A stretch of 64,000 nucleotides of DNA from Piper betle. Taxonomy: Eukaryota; Streptophyta; Magnoliopsida; Piperales; Piperaceae. Location: contig JAURVB010013312.1 of NCBI GenBank assembly GCA_033002965.1, positions 115,356 through 179,355 on the forward strand, in the 5' to 3' direction. The notes beneath the pieces are model-generated. The model made no database searches. It was given only the letters and a program-made list of their open reading frames with translations, and was not told the origin of the DNA. Within the stretch, counting starts at the first letter, position 1. Every line of letters starts with the position of its first letter. Positions 36,501 to 48,709 of this stretch are shown here, piece after piece. The translations under genes and the position numbers were made by a program.

Positions 36501-38915
36501 GATGGTAGTTACCTAAGTTGCGTCAATTTTGGTTTCTTCAATATGCAATTATCATTTTCTTAATAGAATATGACCTACTTTTTTGATGATGATAGAAGTG
36601 GAATATGGAAAAATATGTTCCTTCTAATTTATAATAGTTTTGTATTTCAGATTGGTGACAGGGGTGTTATAGCAGTAGGAGAGAACTGCAGGTTTCTCAC
36701 TGACCTAAGCCTGCGTTTTTGTGATAGGTAATTTTATAGAAAAAATATCTACTTTTGGTGGGAAATAAATAATATATATCCTAATATTCTACTATGATAT
36801 ATATCCTAATATATTATTTAGTAAATTCCCATATTTACTACATAATATATATCCTAATTGAATTCTTTAACATTCTCAATAGCACTGTTTTGTTGATGAT
36901 TATCTATATGCAAGTCAGTTGTCTCTTTTTCTCATTGTTTCATGGTGTTGAACTTTATTAGAAACTTGCCTGGGAAAAATGTGAAACAAATTATGCTATG
37001 TACGAGAAGTCAAGAATTTAAATGCCAATAAAGAATCATTAAGTCAAGTATAGCAGAATTGTTGTCTGGATGCTAAACAAACCTTATAGAGGATGCAGCT
37101 GCTACTGCTAGTGCAAAAGATTTTAATAACCATGATCCGGTGGTTTGAACAGGAAGGCACACCAAATTTGGATGATGGCCAATAGAAGTTATGTCCAATC
37201 ATATAATCAGAGTTGAGTTATTTCTTATGATTGTATAGAGTGAAACTGTGAATCTGTCTCTTCATGGGATACGAGAAGGCAAAAAGTTGGGTCTGTGGCT
37301 CTCAATGAGTTGCCCATTGAATATTTTTAATCAAATTCGATTAGATTACTTAGAAGCAATAGCTAAAATTAAGCAGTTGTGATTAGAACATAAGATTAGA
37401 AAGAAAATGGGTTGTAAGAACCTGTTTTTTATGTGTGTACGAGCTTTATCATCATGAATAAGTGGGTGTATGTATTATTACTTTCCATACGGTTCTACAA
37501 GATAAATCCTCAAATATTGCCACATAATGGGGGCACAAAATAATTACTAAATTAAAAGAACTGAAATTTAAAAGCGTGTTAGGATAGAACTTAAAAGAAA
37601 AATTGTCCTTTAATACTGTTCTTTTGATTTAGGAGTTTGCATGATGATGATGATGATGCTAACACCTTTAAACTTTGTCGTTTCATTTTCTATGAGGTTT
37701 TGCATCAAGGGGGCATCCAACATTAAAACTTGTAATTTTATTTTTGCACAAGTGCCATCATTGATTTTAATATGAAAAAGAGACTAGTAATACGGCATCC
37801 GTGCTGTAAATTCCCAGCCTAGCCAGGATGAGGTGTAGATTTATATTACGATGATAGCAATAGGGATATACTCAGTAAGTTTTTGTTTGCTTGTTGGAGG
37901 CATTCTTTGACCAGACTCAAGGTGCTACCCTCTAGTTAATACTAATTAGCTCTGTCCCTGTGGTCTAGGCACTTTTAAATTTTAATTTGTGGTTGATTTA
38001 GATGTGCAAGCAATGATACCATTGTTCCATCCTACTGGGATAAGGTGGTAATGATGATTATTATAGTCAATCATCATTATGATTATATTGGTTCATCTGA
38101 CTGCTTAGATTTATTTAAACACTGTGGTCACTTAAAAAAATTTCCATCCCAGGATTGGAGACGATGCACTTATTGCTATTGGTAAAGGTTGCTCCCTGCA
38201 TCACTTGAATGTCAGTGGATGTGTCAAAATTGGCGATACTGGGTTGATTGCTATAGCAAGGGGCTGCCCTCAGCTTGCTTACCTTGACGTCAGTGTTCTC
38301 CAGGTGCCTTGCTCTCTTTCACTTGTCATGTTTGTCCCTAGCATGCCACTTGGGTAGTCTGCAATAAAAACTATTTTTTTAATCCGCGTTTTGTTTCTAC
38401 ATAAGCATGTATGTATCAGGAAAGGCATTTGGTCGTCAAAACTATGTCATATATTATTAGGATCCATGTTCCAGATTAAGAAGAAGAAGAAGAAGGAGAA
38501 GGAGAAGATGAAGATGAAGATATAGATTTAGATATATATTTTCAATGCGCAAGTTTTTATTATATTTATGAAATCTGAGAAACGTATCTCATAATAAATG
38601 CTCTTGAAAATCTTTCAGAATCTTGGTGACATTGCCATGGCAGAACTAGGAAAAGGCTGCGTACTTCTGAAAGATGTAATTCTATCACATTGTCGTCAAA
38701 TATCAGATACTGGATTAGCTCATCTCGTTAAAAGATGTACCCTACTGGAGTCTTGCCACATGGTATATTGCCCCTTAGTGACAGCAGCAGGAGTCGCAAC
38801 TGTAGTGTCAAGTTGCTCCAACATCAAACGAATTTTAGTAGAGAAATGGAAAGTGAGCCAGAGAACTCGGAGAAGAGCTGCCTCCATCCTGTCCTATCTT
38901 TGTGTTGATCTTTAG
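33559..38915 (+). CDS. F-box/LRR-repeat protein of the FBL4 type, one base short at the start
   Basis: The substrate-recognition subunit of an SCF ubiquitin ligase: an N-terminal F-box followed by leucine-rich repeats of the cysteine-containing type. Exons are 33559-33863, 33931-34176, 34576-34982, 35781-35966, 36213-36405, 36651-36727, 38153-38303 and 38619-38915, all in matching phase. The F-box is LLPDEILYEVFRRLDGHKSA then CKRWLRLDR. Repeats include LEKLSLIWCSNVTSAGLKSI, LEDLNLRFCEALSDRGLTDL, LKNLTLNDCYFLSDKSLEAV, LTHLEVNGCHNIGTLGVESI, LKKLHIRRCYEIGDRGVIAV and SCHMVYCPLVTAAGVATVVS, ending YLCVDL. The natural start, ATG AGA GGG (family MRG...D.IN), lies at 33559 but is one base out of frame with LINTLLPDE because of a G4 run (33565-33568). 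The only in-frame ATG is 33390, adding about 57 residues of low plausibility. With one base restored the protein would be about 620 residues, as in relatives. Confidence 0.9.
38480..38520 (+). repeat. (AAG)n/(GAA)n-rich microsatellite in intron 7
   Basis: An imperfect run of AAG and GAT triplets about 100 bases before the last exon of the F-box gene. Confidence 0.8.
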
Positions 38916-39928
38916 CCCAGAAGATGTGGACTCTGCAGTTGCCACTTCTGCATTCTTGATTTTCTCATTTTGCTCAAAAAATCAGATATACCGGGTTGTC
39001 TGTTGTAAAAAAAAAAATCCTACGATGAGCAAATGAGTGATCTTATCCTCATATCAATAAAATGTTGTAACAAGATTTCATTTCTCTTTGAAATTTTTAT
39101 GAAATACGATACTAAAGCACGCTGTTTAGAAAGCAATGACTTGCTATTTAACTGTTAACAATATTGTATAGACATACGGTTCACTTTGCAAGCGCTACTC
39201 GAGAACTTGATTTACATGGAGGAAGGTGGTTCCTGGTCCGAGTGCTGCAAGAGGCCTATGGCCCAGGCTCAGCCCTTCTCGTCGGGTAAGCATTTTCATT
39301 CAGACCAAAATGAAAATTCGAAGTAGGAAGGTAAAAGCATTAAAAAAAGGTGCATCATTGTATTCATGCAATATGCTTGCTGTTTGGTGGCTAGAGTCTT
39401 GGAAGCAGCATCCTGAAACAATCGTGTCTCGGGCAATGGCAAGGTGGAGAACGATCTTCTGAATAAATCATTCGTCTGCCAGTTGAGAGCTAGATGGATC
39501 GCCAATCAAGTCTCTTGGTGATCTGTAGTGATTCTTATACCTCGTTACTAGTCTCTACAATAGCCGTTAGTGTCCCATTGAAACAGAGATACCAACAAGT
39601 GAGTATGTCGCCAACGGTGGAAGAAATGGTGCTCAAAGTACCAAGGAGCAAATCTTCACCCAACTCCAAGTATCTGCAATTCCACTGCCCTTTTTTACTT
39701 TGTGAGATTTATTGCAGGCGTTAGACACATATGTTGCTTGTAATCTTCCCTCTCCTTTATCTCAAAGAAACCCCATACCGAAGGAAAGAATCGCCCTCCT
39801 TACGCTTTTGCATGTCTAATTTCCTTCAAGCTTCAAACGTACCGCACTAGTTACCAAATATTTAGCAGCTCTTACTTTTGTCCTTGTTTCAACTTCGAAC
39901 CTATTTCGTACCTAGAGTAACTAAGGAG
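38916..39928. other. Intergenic between F-box and small DUF761-like gene
   Basis: Starts with the F-box 3' UTR. A 78-codon frame at 39226-39462 has no family I recognise and no splice partner. Otherwise nothing was seen. Confidence 0.45.
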
Positions 39929-40571
39929 ATGGTCGAGGAGGGAAGTGAAGATTATGGCAGCGGCTGGTCGGTCCCTGGAATCTGCCGGAGTCTCTTTAAC
40001 TTCTTCATGAGTTTTATAGCCTACTACTTGCATAAACCCGTCACTCTTGGAGCTGCCAACTTCTCTGAATCACCTGGTGGTGCAGCTGAGCCATTTACTG
40101 GCAGACAAAAAGGATCAATCCAAGCTACACAAGACAAGGGTCTCGTAAACCTGGAATTCCAACCGATCACACCCAAGATCAGCGTGGCCAATGGTCTCTC
40201 TGGCCATGTACGTCGTCACAAGGCGACAGTCCAAGGAGTAGTACTACCTCAAAGCCCAAATGCTTCATCCAATATGGGAGAAGGTAACTGTGTTGATATT
40301 GTCATTGAACGGGGGAAGTGGAAGGTTGAAGAAGAGACCTCTTGTTTTGCGTCGATGGTGGGTCATGATAAAAAGAGAGTCGACAAAGTCTGTTACTTAC
40401 AAGAAGAAGAAAGGAGCAAGTAGGGAAAAGCAGGAAGAAAGAAGAGGGATTATGAGGAGACCAGATGCAAAGAAGGAGGTGTTTGATATCGACGAACGGT
40501 CGGAGCATTTCATCCGACAGCGCAGGGCAGCCATGCGTGCTGGATCCGATGTCGAACAGCGGCCGGCTTAA
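39929..40571 (+). CDS. Small plant protein with a DUF761-like C-terminus; frame discontinuous
   Basis: ATG 39929 opens a frame starting MVEEGSEDYGSGWSVPGICR, with a hydrophobic stretch (SLFNFFMSFIAYYLHKPVTL, residues 21-40) that may be a membrane anchor. It runs to a stop at 40423. A second frame (to TAA 40569-40571) carries EVFDIDERSEHFIRQRRAAM near its end, resembling the DUF761 motif seen at the C-terminus of plant DUF4408/DUF761 proteins. The two frames would join by a very short intron (for example AAG|GTTGAA at about 40324 to ACAAG at about 40401) or by a frameshift; neither is proven. Function unknown. The first frame alone would lack the conserved tail. Confidence 0.55.
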
Positions 40572-41298
40572 TCAGTGATTTCATCAAATTGATCTCTTAC
40601 GTATTTGATCTTTTTATTTTTATTTTTTGTTTAGAATAAATGCCTGTTTATGGTTTTTCTCCTGCAATTTCCTTAGCTAATTTTGTAGCAAAAACCTACA
40701 ATGGCATGTTGCTTTGATCGTCGTAGATGTTTGATGTCAAATGTATCATGCATGCCACCAATTGAAACACTGTTAATACTTGAATCGAGTTCTGTCGATG
40801 CTTACATGCCAAAATTAACTACAGTTGAAGAAAAATAAGGAAAAAATCAAACGTTGAAGCTGCAAAAATAACGAACCAAGCTTGACGATGAAGCGAAGAT
40901 TGAAACAATTGTTTCCACTTTCCACCCATAAAATGAATTGAGAAGAATTTACATACGTTGTTGCACGTACCCCAAAGATTCATTACCTTTCAAAGAGAGT
41001 TGAACATATCGGTTATAATGCAGTGCTCATCTAGTACCTGCTCTCCAAGGCTCTTACGCCCACCTTCCCTTCCAACAAATTTTTGAATTCACGATTTGTG
41101 TATCTCTTGCATGCTCTAATTGGTGATCTTCATTAACCGAACGACGATATACTGGCAATTTTGCATCCAATAGTTCCTTCACCACCCTGTGATCTCAATC
41201 TCCTCGTCCTCCTCCAATGTCGCCCCAGATGAGATCGATCTCCTTCCTTTCTACCGTTAATATTGATATCCTTACATGCATCCACTAAGGAACTGCAC
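40572..41298. other. Convergent 3' UTR spacer
   Basis: AT-rich sequence between the stops of the DUF761-like and GATL genes. No gene is supported. Confidence 0.5.
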
Positions 41299-42341
41299 TC
41301 ATCCTTCGAGAGAGTGAGAGAAGGAGCGATATAGATCATAAGGAGCCCAGAGATAGTCAACATTGCAGGGCTTTCTGGAGTCGAGCCGCAGCCATGGCTT
41401 CCCCTTGCCACTCCAATGCAACAAGCTAATAGGACCAGGGTGCAACTTCCTGCACCTCCCTTCCAAGTTGTCCCCTCCAAGACCATGCTGGTTCCACCGG
41501 TGATCCACTGCCTTGATCTCCCCGGCCAACACCAATAAGAAGGGAGGCAAAGACCCCAAGTGATATATTCTTTTTTGCTTTTGCACCTTCATCCACCCCT
41601 CCACCCTCCTCGTGTACCCTCCAGCCCTCCACCTCTCCACGTCAAGAACCATCACCCCGGTGTTGAAGTAGCACGGCCGGCCGATCCGGCCTCGGAATGC
41701 TCCGGCGAGTTTTGGGTCGGCCCAGAATGCTTCGGTGAAGTACTTGGTGAAGTTTGCATGGCAATATTCGGGTGCACCCACCACCTTGCCGTCCAGCTCC
41801 ACCCCCATAGCTTGCCGATGTCGTCGACGAGAACAAGGTCGGAGTCGAGGTAGATGACGCGGGTGACGTCGTAAGGGAGGATGTGGGGGAGGTAGATGCG
41901 AGCGTAGTTGAGCGGCTGGTCGAGAGCTTGCCGGATCGACTTGGAGATCTTTCCCCTCACCCGGCCGGAGTCGAAGCGGTATACCTTGAAGTTGAGGTAG
42001 GGGAAGGTCGACCGAACACTGGTGAAGATCTCCTTCTCGTACCGGGCGGAGAGGAAGTGGAATGCAACGTTCTCCGGGCACGAGGTGTGCTTAAGGATGG
42101 AGAGGACGGCGGCCATTGTGCCTCTCAAGTAGTTGGCGTCTAGCGTCATGGCAACGTGAACCTTGTCGTCGGAGCTGCATTCGTCCCCATTTCGGAAAGC
42201 CGGCGCCTCCCGGAACAAGGGAACGTCCGGCGATGACGGCTTGCGGATGACGTCGACATGAACGACGGTTGCACCGCCGGCGATGGATAAGAAGGACAAG
42301 TAAATAACAAGGAGGCAAAGAGGTGTCCTCCAAGGGGCCAT
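41299..42341 (-). CDS. Galacturonosyltransferase-like (GATL) protein, GT8 family, one base short
   Basis: GATL proteins are Golgi-lumen GT8 enzymes implicated in pectin or xylan synthesis. The start ATG is at 42341 ([20 protein letters not shown]), a signal peptide rather than the long anchor of GAUT proteins. It is followed by [20 protein letters not shown], the nucleotide-sugar motif [16 protein letters not shown] (DxD), [60 protein letters not shown] and [10 protein letters not shown], ending HSLEG at 41299. There is no intron, as usual for GATL genes. After DIGKLW the frame changes at a G5 run (plus-strand C5 at 41812-41816); one extra base there gives 347 residues, the family length. I therefore treat it as one gene with a probable homopolymer error. 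Confidence 0.9.
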
Positions 42342-43503
42342 CCTGCACAAATGGTGGGCATGAGGGGAGGGGAGCTAAAGACTTTTTAGGGGGACATGGA
42401 GTTGGGAGGAGGAGGAGGCATGGGGAGGGGAATGGTGTGATAAAGACATGACTACTATTAGAACATTGTCGGGTGGGATTGTGAGGAAGAGAAGAGGTTG
42501 GGAATTGGAATAATAAAAGTGGTGGTTAGAAATAAGAGAAAGATGGTTACTAACTTACTTAACCATAAACAATGAGGTTAAATTGTCTAAACATGGGCAG
42601 CTAGTCTTCTCCTTTGTTCATTTGACCATAAATAATTCCTCAAAATGGTATAGCTAGGGAGAGCTAATATATTATGGTAACTTCTCCTGATAGTTAATAT
42701 TCCGTTGGACATAAGAGCGAGTCAAGCTTATCACAAGGATTGTTCGAACTTGACTCGAAATTGAACTAAGTTTTAAGTATAAATGTTCGAGATTGAGTCG
42801 AGCGGTTCTATATTATTCGAGTTTAATTCAAATTCGAATACATTTGAATTATTAAATTTTTATAAATTCAAAATCAGTCTAACTCAAACTCAAAATTAAT
42901 TCTATAAACCAACTCGACTCAAACTCAAAATTAACTCTTAAATGAGCTATTATAAGTGGAGTAGAATTATTTATAAAGTGGAGTAGGAAATGTCTTTGTG
43001 GAAAAAAAGCATGCCACGACCTAAATCAAAATAAAAAATAAATAGTTTATTAGTTATAATATTGTATTTTCTTAAGATTTAATATTTTAGTCTTATAAAA
43101 ATTACATTTTTATTCTTGTAAAAAATATTTTAATGATCATCTCATTGAATCTTTAGGGTTAGATTGTTCCTTTTTTTGGTTTATGGAGGATAATGATATT
43201 ATTACGAGAAGAAATCGGCGACGATGCGGTTGTTTTTAAAATGTATAATGAGGTTAGTCTTTTTTCCTTTTTTTTTTAAGTAAATCTCTGTTCACTATTC
43301 ATGTAAGGACACATGTAGGGCGATGGGCGTGTGACCAGGAAAAATTTCTGATCGTGCGATCATAAAATCCACAATCCACGCCGCCGGCCTCTCCACCGGC
43401 GGCACCTTCGACTTCTCCGGCGACCTCTTCATCATAACCAACTACTTCTTCTCCTCATCCTCTTCCCACCACTCTTCTTTTTCTTCTTCATCTTGTTGCA
43501 GTG
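42342..43503. other. Divergent spacer between GATL and PIG-W loci
   Basis: A purine-rich GATL 5' flank (GGAGG-type runs at about 42360-42430), then AT-rich DNA. The last 150 bases or so before 43504 are pyrimidine- and GC-richer and look like the former 5' UTR of the PIG-W locus. Confidence 0.45.
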
Positions 43504-46500
43504 ATGGGTACCGGTCCGAGAACCTTCAACCCTAATAAGCAGCTCAAAGAGGAGTAAGCTTTCTCTTCTGGTTGCTCACACAACTTTTTCTTGATTTGCT
43601 CTGAAACAATTTTTTTTATATTGTTGTTGCTCAGTTTTGTCAGCAACCTGTCCGGTTCTTCCATGCTTGAGATTTCTGCCCTTTCGGCTATCGTTCCTGT
43701 CAGTTTCTTAGTTTTGATCCTATTCTTTCTCTATTCGTAATTTGGCTAAATTCGATTTTATTTATTGATTTCCTTGATTCTTTCTCAGATTCTTATGGTT
43801 CTTCGGCAATGTTGGGGCTCCAGCTTTGTCAATGATAATAGTCATTTTGTTCGTGAGCAATATGTAATTCTCTTATTTATCTATTTTTTATAAATACAGG
43901 AGTAGCCTAACAATTTTGGTTTGTCTATCACGAATAAATACTTGCTCCTCTAAATTGAAACTGTTATCAGTCATTTTGACAGTGACTTTGTACAGTTGAT
44001 AACCTACTCCAATTGATATGTTTCAGTTTTCTTTTCCATTGTTCTGTGCGCACAATAATGAATATATTAGACTTTTTTGTGAAGTTCGGACTTCGTGATT
44101 TTACTCTGTAACCACGTTGTTTTCCGGTTAATTGTGGGCATCCTACTCTATCGATTGACTGTGATTTTAATATCTGTAATTGGAGTTGGCTATCCATCGA
44201 CGTTTTTTAGAGACTGAACGTAGGCGTACAAATTTTGAACTTTGAGAATAGAATAGAAAGATATGTGCCATCCCCTGAAAAAAGTTACAATCATTATTAT
44301 CTATCTAAATTCAAACCATTGGAGTTGGGTATGTGGACTTTACTTTTCAGCTGGACCTACTCTTGACTCTTCAGGTATTGTCCATAGGCATTATCATCGT
44401 CACGAGTCATGACCAACCCCTTATCTAGCTTGGCAAATATTGTACATCATCAATTGATTGGTTTTATGATTGAATTGGTGACACAAAGTTCATGCAGGAA
44501 CTAAGTGGCAAAGTTCTTATGTATGATGCTCATCTTTTTACAATCCTCAATAGAGGGAAAAGATTAGGAACTGTCCATGTATATGCGACTTTTTGGCCTT
44601 TATTTTTGTTATGATTTTTTTACAGTGATATTGAGTTAGAAGAATGATGATTTGGTGAATGCTGACAGGAAATGGAGAATGTTCTTCTTCCTGTTTGTGA
44701 ATTTTTTTTGCCCTACTACCAATGAGTTTACTTTTTACAGTAAGCCTCTTACTGCAGCTCATGAACCATCTATGTAGCTTCCATGTGATGAATTGGAATG
44801 TGATGGTTGTGCCATTTTAAATCCTCCTTTGTGTCTGTATTAGATTCTTTCAGACTGGACTTATCTTTTAGCGGATGCCTGATATTTCTGCTGATCATTA
44901 GCATCTGGTTAATAGGTACTCAAATTACTTGTATAATTCATGTGGTTGATAGTTTAAATGCATAAGTATGGAATAGCTTTCTAATTGGCCAAGTGGATTA
45001 CTTGTCTAATAATTTGTATTAGGTCTGCTCTCCACTTTCTCCTTATGTAAAATAAGGAACTTTACCTTTAGCTTCAGTAAGATCAAGTATTTCATCATAT
45101 CGTGCGTCGATGGTATGTTGCTTTATGTGATTGTATATATTGTTAAGTTCTCTTATTTACCATGCCATGACCAAGGTTTTTTTCCACCATTTTTGTTGTA
45201 GATGATTGTGACTTCCTTATGCATCCTTGCTGTTGATTTTAACATATACCCTAGGCGGTATGCAAAAACTGAAGCATATGGTACAGGACTAGTAAGTAAA
45301 TAAAACTCTATATATACCTTTCTGCTTGGAATTCATGTACGTTACATCTGATTACATGCCTTTGTCATTCTATTTATTATGAGTCTCATATTGCTGTCTT
45401 ACCTAAAGAGTAACACATGTTTGGAGTTTCTATGCTCATAATTATGATCTTTGCACCAAAATACATTTTTAAGTAAAAAGCTCTATTAAGAGATTTTGAT
45501 TGTTTGACGTTATTTGCTGTCTGTTCTGATTTTATCTACTTAAAATTAGCTACAAGTGAGCATACAGTAGTTTGGTTATTTTAACTATCAACCGTTATTG
45601 TCTATTGAAAATTTTCATTTCAGGGCTATTTGCTTTAGAGTTAGATTTATTAGCTCACGGATGTTCTTTTCTTGCTCACAGATGGATCTTTGGGTCGGTT
45701 TGGTTTCAAAACAAGCATGAAATGTCACTACAGTGTGAGTAATACCTGTATATTTTTTTTTGGAATTGCTACTCACAATGCATAATGTTGTGAGTTCCGG
45801 TATGTGTTGACATTAAACTGATGAAATGTTTACAAATTTTGTTACCATATAATACTTTTATGTGCTATGTTACTTTCTTGTGCAGGAAGTTGAAGACAGC
45901 TCTTCATTCCATTGGCCCATTATTATTGTTTTGATTTGGTCGGCTTATTTTCACATCTGAGCTTGATTATCAGGTGCTAATTTAGCTTCTTTCATCTGAA
46001 TAATTTAATTGCGAACATTGTTTTCATCTACAAGCAGTGTTGCAATGTACAATTTTTGAAATTGCTCCTTAAAGATTCTGGACTCTGTGGCCTGTATAAA
46101 TCTAGATTCCATTGTCACCTTTTTTCATGTTTGATGAGTGATGCTATTGGCAAATAGGTATATACTGGTTTCTTTGGGAAAGAACGATTGAAGAGTAAAC
46201 ACATTTGATTTTGTTATTAATTCGCATCTCTCTGTCTTGTGTAGACTTTTTTTTTTCTTGTGCAGGTTCATGTAGGTGAATATGGTGTACATTGGGACTT
46301 CTTTTTACACTTGCTGCTGTATCCTTTTTAACTTCTATCTTCAGCAGTCACCCTGATTATTGTGGTGTACTCGGGTCAATAATTCTTACCGGTATTTAAC
46401 TTTCTGCACGTGCTATATTTGCTTGTAAGTCCTCTGTTCAAGTTTGTAATAGCAGCCGTTCAAATTTTTAGGTTATCAAATATGCTTAAGTTGTGGACTG

Positions 46501-47691
46501 AATAAGTGTCTCCTCTCTAATCAAAGAAGCAACCACATTTTAAGCCAAAATAAAGAAGGCATTTTCAGTATATTTGGTTAGTATCTAACAGGTCTTTGTA
46601 TAAATCTCTTTGAGCTTGCAGTTTTTTAAGAATCGCAACATGATATTTTTTAGGAGTGTCAAGGAGAATGGTAAATTTATTTTCTCAGCTATTGATTATT
46701 GTACTCTGTTGAAATCAAAAACATTTATTTGCTTTTAGCAATTACTAAATTACATATTCAGAGGCTCTTTCTTCTGGTCATTGATTGCTTCTTTTATGGT
46801 GCAATGCAATCTGGCACACGTCACACTAGTATTTGCACAAAATTCACAGGTGAGATGATGGTCTTTCTTTTGTATTACACAGAAATCTTATTATTTCCTT
46901 AGTAACCACTTCACTTGTAATTCCCGGTTATAAGGTGGCGTTTAGGTTCTCCGCTGCATATTTTGCTCTGCTCATTGACAACCTAGTGAGTATATAACTC
47001 TTTAAATGAGCTTAAAACGTGGTTATTCATAACTTCAATCATGGAGAGCAATTGACAGGAAATCCAAACATCAAATCAATGCTGAATCACCTTGCAGTGA
47101 GTTGGTCTGAGCCTTGTAGGAATAGGATACAATGTGAATATAACATACAAGAAACAATTTTTTTAGTCAAACAATGGTCTGAACTTTCTGACCATATCAA
47201 TGCTGCCTGCTCTGTATTGGTCAATCTAATTCATTAAGTTTCTGTGTTTTGCAGGTTTTAGCCATTTTCATTCTTTCTGATTTTCTTCCTGGATCGAACA
47301 TGCCTGTACTTGAAAAAGCAGTTAACCATAATTTGCTGGGTTTCTTTAATCTGGTGAGTTAGAACTTAGAAATCAATGGTTCAATTCGTAACCATAGATC
47401 ATGAAGCACCAAAGGATCTTATTTTGCTGTTTATAAATGCAGGCTAATGTTCTGACAGGAGTGATAAATCTGTCTGTTGACACCCTTTCTGCCTCTTCAC
47501 TTGTGTCATTTACTATATTGGTGGGATACGCTACCATGTTATCTGCATTTGCTGTGACAGCCATGTCAATTAGAATCAGGCTAAAATTTTGGGGAAGACC
47601 GCGACCGTCAAGCATAGAGCTCATGATTTTTGTGCTTTGTATTTCATGCATTGATTTGGCCTCGGGTTTTGTGCCGTCTTTGTTTCTTTGA
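43504..47691 (+). pseudogene. PIGW: PIG-W/GWT1 (GPI-anchor inositol acyltransferase) copy, decayed
   Basis: PIG-W acylates the inositol of GlcN-PI in the ER during GPI-anchor synthesis. Exon-like blocks in family order: 43504-43553 (MGTGPRTFNPNKQLKEE), 43635-43698 (FVSNLSGSSMLEISALSAIV), 43789-43863, about 44849 onward (ILSDWTYLLADA), 45202-45291 ([20 protein letters not shown]), 45682 onward (MDLWVG...LVSKQA), 45886-45973 (KTALHSIGPLLLF), about 46266-46393 (VHVGEYGVHWDFF), 46472-46577 (LSQNKEGIFSIFG), about 46782-46850 (CNLAHVTLVFAQNSQ), 47255-47353 and 47443-47691. Lesions: TGA at 45718 where relatives have Arg, about seven codons missing in the same exon, TGA at 45932 where relatives have Gly, a frame change in the T run near 46302, and a frame change in the block near 44880. 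Nonsense plus deletion supports a pseudogene rather than sequence error alone. The assignment to PIG-W is strong. Confidence 0.85.
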
Positions 47692-48700
47692 TCAAGAAAC
47701 AGAAGCGAGCTATTGGGAATTTGAGATATTGAGACCATGGAGTGACCTTTCGTTGCAAAGCAACCTGAGTTCCTAAAACAGTCGGCAGTTTTGTATACCA
47801 GTTCTAAACTATGTTGTGGTATCATGTACTTATTAGTTTTTTTAGTTGTAAATTATTCTTATTTCACATTATCTGTTGTGGGAAAGAGCTCGTGTAAATT
47901 TGAAGTGCACGTACAATGCAGTAATTTAAGATTAACTATTTTGTGAAACCAATTTTTTAGGCTTCTTGTTTGATTGATTGTTCAGTTATAAATCCCAAAC
48001 ACTTCAATATCCACCTCATCCAACAAAAGAAAATTCCAAATCGTTCTTGAAAATTATCAAGAAAAATTTCACCTCGAACTTTATTTGAATAATATTCCCA
48101 TAGGAGTGCGAAAGGAGGGAACACCTTTGCTTCATTTGTGGTTCAGATATTTGTTAGCTTTCATCAAGGGATGCATTGACAACACCGGAAGATGCTCTTC
48201 TAACTCCTGAGTTTTTTTGTGCTCATACCCTCCCTGAGCGTTTATGTTATATGGAATGGAACGGTTTCTTCAATCGCAACAAGACCCAGAAAACAAAACA
48301 GCAGATTCAATCCAGTATTACTTTCCTCTGGTTTTTTTCCCAACTATATATTATAGCATTGGTTGAAGTACACTTAAAATATGCATTATTTTTTACCTAA
48401 CGATTGCTCTGATTTCCACCTTTTCATTTCACTTCTTTTTGTGATCAAATCTGTTCTTAGATCGCATACATGCACAATGAGTTCACCTATCGCGTTTTCT
48501 TAGTTATCTTGTGCCTATTGAGCCGATGGTTCACTTTTGATGTTCCAAGGTGCTGCATCTGAAATGCAACATGTCGGGACACATGAATACATCTGTACGC
48601 ATTCTCCAGTTTTTGGTTCAGCTAATTATCTTGTTACATGATTTAGTCAGAATTCAGAATTGTTCTTCTCACCAACTCTCTATCCTTGTGACTACAGTTG
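47692..48700. other. Spacer or 5' part of the next gene; unresolved
   Basis: Includes PIG-W 3' UTR remnants. A frame near 48176 (TTPEDALLTPEFF...) could be a 5' exon of the following gene, but no splice connection could be shown. Confidence 0.35.
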
Positions 48701-48709
48701 AGGGGACTG

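Noticed and set aside
39226..39462. 78-codon plus-strand frame between the F-box and DUF761-like genes
   Set aside because: No recognisable family, no splice sites at its ends, and no similarity to neighbours that I can see.
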